Shown here piece after piece: positions 7,925 to 12,930 of a stretch of DNA of 12,930 nt (positions within the stretch are counted from its first letter, which is position 1; every line of letters begins with the position of its first letter). The position numbers and the translations under genes are program-made. The notes under the pieces are model-generated. The model searched no databases and was not told where the DNA came from. It worked only from the letters and a program-made list of their open reading frames with translations. Where the stretch lies: contig JAAYZY010000471.1 of the NCBI GenBank assembly GCA_012514615.1, positions 1 through 12,930 on the forward strand. Reading direction: 5' to 3'. The DNA is from Chloroflexota bacterium (GTDB lineage Bacteria > Chloroflexota > Anaerolineae > DTPP01).

Positions 7925-8149
7925 ATGGGCAGAATCCTCCGTTGGTTGGCTGGTTTCGTCTCTGGCATGGGCTTCGGGGCGCTTCTGGCCCTGATGTGGG
8001 CCCCTTACACCGGTCCTGAGCTGCGAACGCGGTTGGAAGAGCGCGTCCTCTTGGTGTTGGAAGAGGGGCGACGCGCGGCTGACACCCGTCGCCAGGAACT
8101 GCAGCACCGCCTGCAGGAAGCCAGCCAGATGCCAAAGCGCACCCCCTAA
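7925..8149 (+). CDS. Small YtxH-like single-span membrane protein
   Basis: 74 aa. One N-terminal membrane helix (about 5-26) is followed by APYTGPELRTRLEER (26-40), the hallmark AP-x-(S/T)-G-x-ELR turn of YtxH-type proteins, then a charged alpha-helical segment to the end that could form a coiled coil. Members are often stress- or envelope-associated, with no defined biochemical role. ATG 7925 follows a purine-rich run with AGGAGG at 7906-7911 and a second GAGGG closer to the start. A longer in-frame reading from 7694 overlaps the opposing gene and is rejected. Its TAA overlaps the stop codon of the convergent gene. Confidence 0.8.
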   Translation: MGRILRWLAGFVSGMGFGALLALMWAPYTGPELRTRLEERVLLVLEEGRRAADTRRQELQHRLQEASQMPKRTP

Positions 8150-9369
8150 CGGTCTCGGACCAGCAAGCGTTCCAGCAGAGGGATCAGCTCGGGCACCACG
8201 CCCAGCTCCGCCCCGCGGGCGATCACTGCCTTGCGCGCCAGGGCCAGCGTCTGCTTGGGGTCTTCACCGGGCATGGTCACGGCGTCCGAGACGATGAGCC
8301 CCCCCAAGAAAAGCGGAATGTAGACGAACTCGATTCCCAAGGGGCCGGGGGCAGCCGTGCGACTGGCCAGAAGCTCGGCCACCGCCTGCTGCTCGCTGGG
8401 CGGCCAAGGGTCTCTGCCGAAGCGCTGACGCAGCAGCCCGAAGCTCAGTGCCGCGGCCAAGCGCACCAGGCGGGGCAGGCCCAAGCTGCACAAGAGTCGC
8501 TGCGGCTCCCCGGTGGAGAGGCCGGCGGTTCGGGCGGTTTGCAGCAGCGGCAGCAGCAGCCCTTCGTGGCGTTCGGGTCGGCTGAGGAAGTGCTGGGTGG
8601 TGAACAGCAGCGTCTTGGTCAGCATCAACAGCTCGCCGATGCGCAGGGACATCTGCAGGTTGGCGAAGCGCTCGCGAGCCGCATCCAGCAGGAGGGGGAA
8701 CAGGGTCTGGTCGGTCAGGTCTCGCAGCAGGTATGGGCGGCGGGAGTTGAGCTCTCTCTGCGCCGCGGTCTGGGCTGGCCAGTCGTCTGCGGTCCAGTAG
8801 GTGGCGAAGATCGGCGTCAGGTCAGCTACCACCTCTTCTTGGGCCTCGGCCTCTTCGGAGACGCGCAACCGTCCTTCGACCGTCTGCCGCACCTCGGTGT
8901 GGTAGTCCACGCCCAGGGTCTGGGCCAGCCCCAACCCCTCCACGAAGGGGAAGGCTCGAGGATCTACCTTGCCGCTCTTCCGTGGGGGGCGCGCTCGCAG
9001 GCCCCGGCCGCCGGCTGAACCCTGCAAGCGCAGGCCAAACGGGTATTCGCCAGCAGGGGTGCGCGGATGCACTCGCAGCGGCAGGCGCAGCTCGCCCACC
9101 TCCAGGGCGTCCAGCGGGATCTCCGTGGCGGGCTGGGCGGCGATGAGGGCATCTTCACCCCCCTTCACCCGGCGCTGGGGCAGATCCAGAATCGCCTGGA
9201 GCACGAAGGGGATGTCCCACTCACTCTGCATCGGCAGCAGCAGCCAGGCTACGTCGCCGGGCCGCACAGCGGCTGGTCGCAAGCGCCACTGGTACTGTAC
9301 CCCGAACGCTTCCCAGCGCCGCCCACCGCCCACGTAGTCGCCCAGGACGTCCGGGTATGCCATCTCCAC
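8146..9369 (-). CDS. Unrecognised 407-aa protein, last gene of the surface operon
   Basis: I do not recognise the family. Residues 1-115 look beta-rich (FGVQYQWRLRP, RPGDVAWLLLPM, LPLRVHPRTPAGEYPFGLRL). A basic linker (118-136) follows, then a mostly alpha-helical domain (180-407) with conserved-looking pieces such as ELNSRRPYLLRDLTDQTLFPLLLDAA and a hydrophobic stretch PLGIEFVYIPLFLGGLIVSD (343-362). That stretch may be a buried helix or a single membrane span. No signal peptide. Start is GTG at 9369, since AGGAGG (9382-9377) sits exactly 7 nt before it; ATG 9363 is two codons later. It lies 28 nt after the TPR/propeller gene and is probably translated from the same mRNA. The stop TAG overlaps the TAA of the convergent YtxH-like gene. 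Confidence 0.75.
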   Translation of the reverse strand: MEMAYPDVLGDYVGGGRRWEAFGVQYQWRLRPAAVRPGDVAWLLLPMQSEWDIPFVLQAILDLPQRRVKGGEDALIAAQPATEIPLDALEVGELRLPLRVHPRTPAGEYPFGLRLQGSAGGRGLRARPPRKSGKVDPRAFPFVEGLGLAQTLGVDYHTEVRQTVEGRLRVSEEAEAQEEVVADLTPIFATYWTADDWPAQTAAQRELNSRRPYLLRDLTDQTLFPLLLDAARERFANLQMSLRIGELLMLTKTLLFTTQHFLSRPERHEGLLLPLLQTARTAGLSTGEPQRLLCSLGLPRLVRLAAALSFGLLRQRFGRDPWPPSEQQAVAELLASRTAAPGPLGIEFVYIPLFLGGLIVSDAVTMPGEDPKQTLALARKAVIARGAELGVVPELIPLLERLLVRDR

Positions 9370-9376
9370 GCCGCGC

Positions 9377-9382
9377 CCTCCT
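9377..9382 (-). promoter_or_regulatory. Ribosome binding site that favours GTG 9369 over ATG 9363
   Basis: AGGAGG is 7 nt from GTG 9369 but 13 nt from ATG 9363, so the GTG is the better start. Confidence 0.65.
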
Positions 9383-9397
9383 ACCTGCTGTCGCCCG

Positions 9398-11218
9398 TCA
9401 GGGGATCCAGGCCAACTGCTCCTGCATCCAATCGGGGTACTCTCCGGCAACTTGTTGGACCAACTGCACATCGCCGCCGGCCGCCACCGGCAGAGCGTAG
9501 ACGCCCCAAGCGCCGCCGCGGCGGGACAGGAAGGCGATCCACCGCCCGTCCGGCGACCACGTGGGCACGCCGTCGTGATCAGCCCCGTTGGTGAGCCGTC
9601 GCAACCCGAGGCCGTCATCGCCCACCAGGTAGAGCTCCCAGTTGCCGTCGCGGTTGGACATGAAGGCCACAGAGCGTCCGTCCGGCGACCAGGCCGGGGC
9701 GGTGGCGCTAGGGTCCGCCAGCAACAGTTCCGGCGTGCCCCCGTGCTCGTCGATGACGTAGAGCCCCCAGACTTGGCAGGCGGGGCCGCAGCCGCGGAAG
9801 ACGATGCGGCCGTCGGCGGACCAGTCGGGCGCTTCGCCGAACGTCAGCTCCTGGGCCTCTTCGCGGCCTTCGGTCCAGGTGAGGTACACGCGCCACTTGC
9901 GGTCGCCGTGGCGGTTGGAACTGAAGGTCAGGCGCTCGCTGTCGGCCGACCAAGAGGGCTGGATGTCTTCCAGATAGGTTACCACCATCGGTTTGTTGCG
10001 CTGGCCGCCGCCCAGCGGGGCCACCAGGATGCCCAGGCGATCGCGCTCCCACGAGTGGAAGGCCACCCACTGACCGTCGGGGCTGACGCTGGGTTGGCTG
10101 GCGTCTTCCAGCACCAGCACGGGTTCGCCGCCGCTGGCTGGCACGCGGAAGATGCGGTAGCGGTTCTGCGCCGAGTCGTACTGGGTGTACAAGACGTCGC
10201 CGCGCAGGGCTGCGCCGCCTCCGGTGGGGGCCTGGACGGTTGCGCCGGGCCGCGGCGTCCCAGCGGCCCCCGAGCCGCCGGGGCGCGAGGTGGCCGTGGG
10301 GCTCATGCAGTGGCCTTGGGCCCCCAGCGCCTTGCCCCGCAGGTCGCTGCTGGGCAGGATGCCCAGCGCCCGGTTGTAGCGCTCGTAGGCCAGGCACCAG
10401 GCCCCATTCTGGCCGTAGCGGTCGCCGGTCTCGGTGAGGGCTTGGGCCAGGCGGGCGGCCACATCGCGGAACTGCGGGGCCACGCTGTGCAGCTTCTCCA
10501 GCGTGGCCACGGTCTGCTCCCAGTCCTGCCCCCAGGTGAGCAACGCCGCGCCGTAGAGCTGCAGGCGCTCGTGGGCGGCCAGGGCTGCCGGCTCGTTGGG
10601 GCGCAGGGCCAGCACCTGGGCGTAGAAGGCCAGAGCTTCGGCATCGCGCTTGGCAGCTTCGTAATCCTGTGCGGCGCTGAAGTAGGTGGCGTAAAGCAGC
10701 TCGTCCAACAGCTCGGGCTCAAAGGCCGGGTCCAGGCTGCGGACCGTCTCTAGCCGTCGCGCCGCCTCCTCCCACTGGCCCGATTCGTAGAGGTCGTGGG
10801 CTTCAGCCAGGAGCGTTTCCACAGCCCGGGTGCGGGTTTCTGAGGTGAGGGTGGGCTGCACCGCCGCCAGCGGACCCAGCTCGCGCAGTTGCGCGCGGGC
10901 TTGCTCCATCCCCGGCTGCAGGCGCAGCGCCTCCTCGAACTCGGCCACGGCCAACTCGATCTCGCCGGCCTGGCGATGGCTCAGCCCGCGTTCGTAGTGG
11001 GCCAAGGCCTCCTCCTGGTTCAGCACCAGGCGGTCTTGGGCCCCGTGGTAGACGCCCAGTAGGGCGGCTCCGCCCACCATCCCCAGGGAGCACAGCACCA
11101 AGGCCAGGGCCAGCAGCAGCAACCGCCAACCGCTGGGCCGCGGGCGCCGCGCCGGCTGGTCAAGGCGCCCGGGGCGGGATTCAGGGCCTGGTATGCGGAA
11201 TCTCCTCTCGTCTGCCAT
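9398..11218 (-). CDS. Membrane-anchored TPR plus WD40-like (PD40/TolB-type) beta-propeller protein
   Basis: 606 aa. A basic, Pro-rich cytoplasmic N-terminus (1-31) leads into one membrane helix (31-58), so the bulk is probably outside the cell. TPR-like helical repeats cover about 66-300: EALAHYERGLSHRQAGEIEL, LLAEAHDLYESGQWEEA, AEALAFYAQVLALRPNEP and a last one near 262-290. A Gly/Pro/Thr linker (305-335) follows, then a propeller with at least five PD40 blades marked by SPDGQWVAF, SADSERLTFSSNR, SADGRIVF, SPDGRSVAFMSNRDG and SPDGRWIAFLS. Such proteins usually mediate binding or sensing rather than catalysis; the ligand is unknown. ATG 11218 with AAGAGG just upstream. It starts 11 nt after the lipoprotein stop, so the two are probably cotranscribed. 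Confidence 0.85.
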   Translation of the reverse strand: MADERRFRIPGPESRPGRLDQPARRPRPSGWRLLLLALALVLCSLGMVGGAALLGVYHGAQDRLVLNQEEALAHYERGLSHRQAGEIELAVAEFEEALRLQPGMEQARAQLRELGPLAAVQPTLTSETRTRAVETLLAEAHDLYESGQWEEAARRLETVRSLDPAFEPELLDELLYATYFSAAQDYEAAKRDAEALAFYAQVLALRPNEPAALAAHERLQLYGAALLTWGQDWEQTVATLEKLHSVAPQFRDVAARLAQALTETGDRYGQNGAWCLAYERYNRALGILPSSDLRGKALGAQGHCMSPTATSRPGGSGAAGTPRPGATVQAPTGGGAALRGDVLYTQYDSAQNRYRIFRVPASGGEPVLVLEDASQPSVSPDGQWVAFHSWERDRLGILVAPLGGGQRNKPMVVTYLEDIQPSWSADSERLTFSSNRHGDRKWRVYLTWTEGREEAQELTFGEAPDWSADGRIVFRGCGPACQVWGLYVIDEHGGTPELLLADPSATAPAWSPDGRSVAFMSNRDGNWELYLVGDDGLGLRRLTNGADHDGVPTWSPDGRWIAFLSRRGGAWGVYALPVAAGGDVQLVQQVAGEYPDWMQEQLAWIP

Positions 11219-11229
11219 GAACCTCTTCT

Positions 11230-12873
11230 CTACCTCTCGTCCAGTGTCGGGGTGACTGTGGCTTCGTAGATGGCCTGTCCGGCGCTGTCCAACAGGCGCA
11301 CCTGCAGCCCTTCGCCAGAGGGGAGCAGCTCAGCCGGCACCGAGGCCAGCAGCGGGCGGGAGGGCTCCCATTGCACCGCCTCGTGCTGCAGCGTCTTGCC
11401 GCCCGCGGCAAGGAGCTCCAGCACGCCGCGCCCGGCGCGTAGGGGCTGCAGGCGGACCTGCCAATCGGCCACGCCGCGGCGCACGTGCAGCGCTCCGCCT
11501 GGCCCGGCCTCCGTCAGGCCGCCCAAGCCGGCCACGGGGAACCAGGTCTCGGTCCAGCACACCTCCTGGCCTGGCCCCAGCGCCGTCGCTTCTTGGAAGG
11601 TGGGGGCGAGGCCGCCGTGCATCTCCACGTAGGCCGAGCCGCCGTCGGTCCACTGATCGCTCTTGGGAGAACGGGGGCCGGAGGCAAAAGCGAACCCCTT
11701 GAGGCCCGGCGCAGTGGCGGCCGGGAAGAGCCGCACCACCCCTTCGTCGGCCTGCGCATCGTAGACAGCGGCCCAGTTGTGCTGCGCCCGGGGGCTGGCG
11801 AAGAAACCGAGCCAGCCCTCCCACATGGCAGGACGATCCCAGCGCACGCCGCCGTGCCAGGGCCAGCTCAGCGTCTGGCCGGGGCCGGGCAGGCGTGGGT
11901 CGCCAGTCGAGTGGACCTGCGCCCGCTCTATTGGGTAGATGAAGCGGAGGTCGGCGGAGGGGTGGTTGGCCCCACCGGGGGCTAGCATGGCGTTGGTCCA
12001 GTAGCTGAAGGCCACGTTCTGCGCCGAGGGGTTGTGGATGCGAAACTCCAGACGCAGGGCTGCTTCGTCCGGGCGCATGGCCACGGCGATCTGGGCCACC
12101 AGCGGCTGGTCGGCAGGGCTTTCCAGCAGGATGACGGCCTGGTCGGGCCCTTGCTCCACCCGCGCCGTCCACCTCTCGGCCCAGAGGTAGCCGTGCTCCA
12201 CCACCGGCAGGCACCACTCCAAGCCGCCGGCGGCCAGCCACCACCCCTGCTCTGGAGGACCCCACGCGGTTGGCTTCAGCACCGGGTTGCTGTAGAGCTG
12301 GTTGTGACCGCTGGGCTTCCAGGTGAGCTCGGCCACACGGCCGCCCAACTCTGGCAGCACCGTCACCCGCAGCCAACGGTTTTCCAGGGTCAGGCTGCGC
12401 CAGGAGGTGGGCGCGGGCTGAGGAGCGGCGGCGCGGTAGGCGTCCCAGTCCAGCCGCCAGAAGCTGAAGCCGGGCGCGGCTGCCGCTGTGGCCTGCTGCA
12501 GGTGCTGGGCATAGGGGTAGGCCAGCACCTCCCAGATGCCTTCGCTCACCACGACAGCCGGCGCGGCGGTGGGTGATGGCGTGCCCGTGGGCGGCGCAGG
12601 GGTGGCCGTGGGCGTCGGCGTGCCTGTGGGCGTCGGCGTGCCTGTGGGCAGAGGGGCGGTGGCCGAGGGGATGGCCGTTGGCTGGCTGTGGGGCGCTCCC
12701 CCCGAAAGCGCCGTGGGGCTGGCCGGCCGGGGGGTGGCCGCCGCGGCCAGGGCCGGCGGACGGGCGGTGGCCGCAGTCGCCGTTCGCGCGCTCTTGGGTG
12801 CGCATCCAGCCATCAGAGCCAGGGCCAGCAGCACAGCATGCCCCCCCTTCGGTCCCAAGCCCATGCCGTTCAC
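11230..12873 (-). CDS. Lipoprotein with DUF5107-like beta-sandwich domain
   Basis: 547 aa. A signal peptide ends in a lipobox, LMAGC, with Cys24 as the lipidation site. Residues 25-108 are a low-complexity Ala/Thr/Pro stalk with GTPTPT repeats. From about 157 the sequence has the look of DUF5107/aldose-epimerase-like supersandwich proteins: LENRWLRVTVLPELGGRV, KPSGHNQLYSNPVLKP, GGLEWCLPVVEHGY, RIHNPSAQNVAFSYWTNAM and PWHGGVRW. The C-terminal ~100 residues form a further beta-rich part. Probably a surface carbohydrate-binding or sugar-modifying protein, but DUF5107 activity is not established. GTG 12873 is used as start because it overlaps the upstream stop as GTGA and lies just after GGGAGG; ATG 12864 is an alternative. 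First complete gene of the operon. Confidence 0.8.
   Translation of the reverse strand: MNGMGLGPKGGHAVLLALALMAGCAPKSARTATAATARPPALAAAATPRPASPTALSGGAPHSQPTAIPSATAPLPTGTPTPTGTPTPTATPAPPTGTPSPTAAPAVVVSEGIWEVLAYPYAQHLQQATAAAAPGFSFWRLDWDAYRAAAPQPAPTSWRSLTLENRWLRVTVLPELGGRVAELTWKPSGHNQLYSNPVLKPTAWGPPEQGWWLAAGGLEWCLPVVEHGYLWAERWTARVEQGPDQAVILLESPADQPLVAQIAVAMRPDEAALRLEFRIHNPSAQNVAFSYWTNAMLAPGGANHPSADLRFIYPIERAQVHSTGDPRLPGPGQTLSWPWHGGVRWDRPAMWEGWLGFFASPRAQHNWAAVYDAQADEGVVRLFPAATAPGLKGFAFASGPRSPKSDQWTDGGSAYVEMHGGLAPTFQEATALGPGQEVCWTETWFPVAGLGGLTEAGPGGALHVRRGVADWQVRLQPLRAGRGVLELLAAGGKTLQHEAVQWEPSRPLLASVPAELLPSGEGLQVRLLDSAGQAIYEATVTPTLDER
12608..12650. repeat. 18-bp tandem repeat inside the lipoprotein stalk
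   Basis: Two exact copies of an 18-bp unit (12608-12625 and 12626-12643) plus seven bases of a third with the last base differing. It encodes the PTGTPT stalk repeats, so copy number changes in multiples of 18 keep the frame and would lengthen or shorten the stalk. Confidence 0.8.
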
Positions 12874-12930
12874 GAGCCTCCCAAGTCCAGCTCGTGGGCG
12901 AACGATTGGCCGCCCGGCACCGACGCGGCC
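12870..12930 (-). CDS. C-terminal end of an upstream gene (partial)
   Basis: Only about 19 codons are in the window, reading ...PGGQSFAHELDLGGS and stopping at TGA 12872-12870. The stop overlaps the GTG start of the lipoprotein as GTGA, a typical translational-coupling arrangement, and third codon positions are mostly G/C. Nothing can be said about function; it could also be chance open frame. Confidence 0.4.
   Translation of the reverse strand, partial: AASVPGGQSFAHELDLGGS

Noticed and set aside
9452..10753. 433-codon plus-strand open frame
   Set aside because: Shadow of the TPR/propeller gene, which has repeated blade and TPR motifs in the minus frame.
11330..12805. 491-codon minus-strand open frame overlapping the lipoprotein
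   Set aside because: Out of frame with the lipobox and DUF5107-like motifs; Arg/Pro/Gly-rich shadow.

Overview
The window is high-GC and densely coding, with no rRNA, tRNA, CRISPR, transposon or integrase visible. Gene content and style suggest a bacterium of the Chloroflexota, perhaps an Anaerolineae/Caldilineae-type lineage. The clues are a PMT/ArnT-like glycosyltransferase with a C-terminal beta domain, a DUF5107-type lipoprotein, TPR plus beta-propeller sensor-like proteins, a stand-alone molybdopterin-binding sulfite-oxidase-like protein, and frequent GTG/TTG starts. This assignment is an inference from recollection of families, not from a search.

Layout. (1) 1-1683, minus: a polytopic GT39-like glycosyltransferase that runs off the left edge, with a good promoter at 1780-1808. 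(2) 1970-5619, minus: a three-gene operon read as sulfite-oxidase-like Mo protein, then a sulfatase/alkaline-phosphatase-superfamily hydrolase, then a membrane-anchored spermidine-synthase-like protein. The gaps are 36 and 22 nt. The hydrolase carries a reading-frame break near 3735. (3) 5620-5849: a divergent promoter region whose two near-consensus promoters fire outwards. (4) 5850-7214, plus: a nitrilase-superfamily protein whose catalytic cysteine position is glycine, with a long Pro/Ala/Glu-rich tail. (5) 7225-7854, minus: an unrecognised 209-aa protein. (6) 7925-8149, plus: a small YtxH-like single-span membrane protein. (7) 8146-12930, minus: a tight operon of a cut-off upstream gene (GTGA overlap), a DUF5107-like lipoprotein, a membrane-anchored TPR/WD40-like beta-propeller protein, and an unrecognised 407-aa protein.

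How they might work together. The right-hand operon looks like a cell-surface module: a lipid-anchored sugar-binding-like beta protein plus an anchored repeat protein. The left-hand operon combines a redox Mo protein, a hydrolase and an aminopropyltransferase-like membrane protein; its substrate cannot be read from sequence. The most unusual observations are the nitrilase-like protein lacking its nucleophile, the Thr-for-Cys nucleophile position in the sulfatase-like protein, its frameshift, and the back-to-back promoters at 5676-5749. I found no convincing complete new defence or mobile system.
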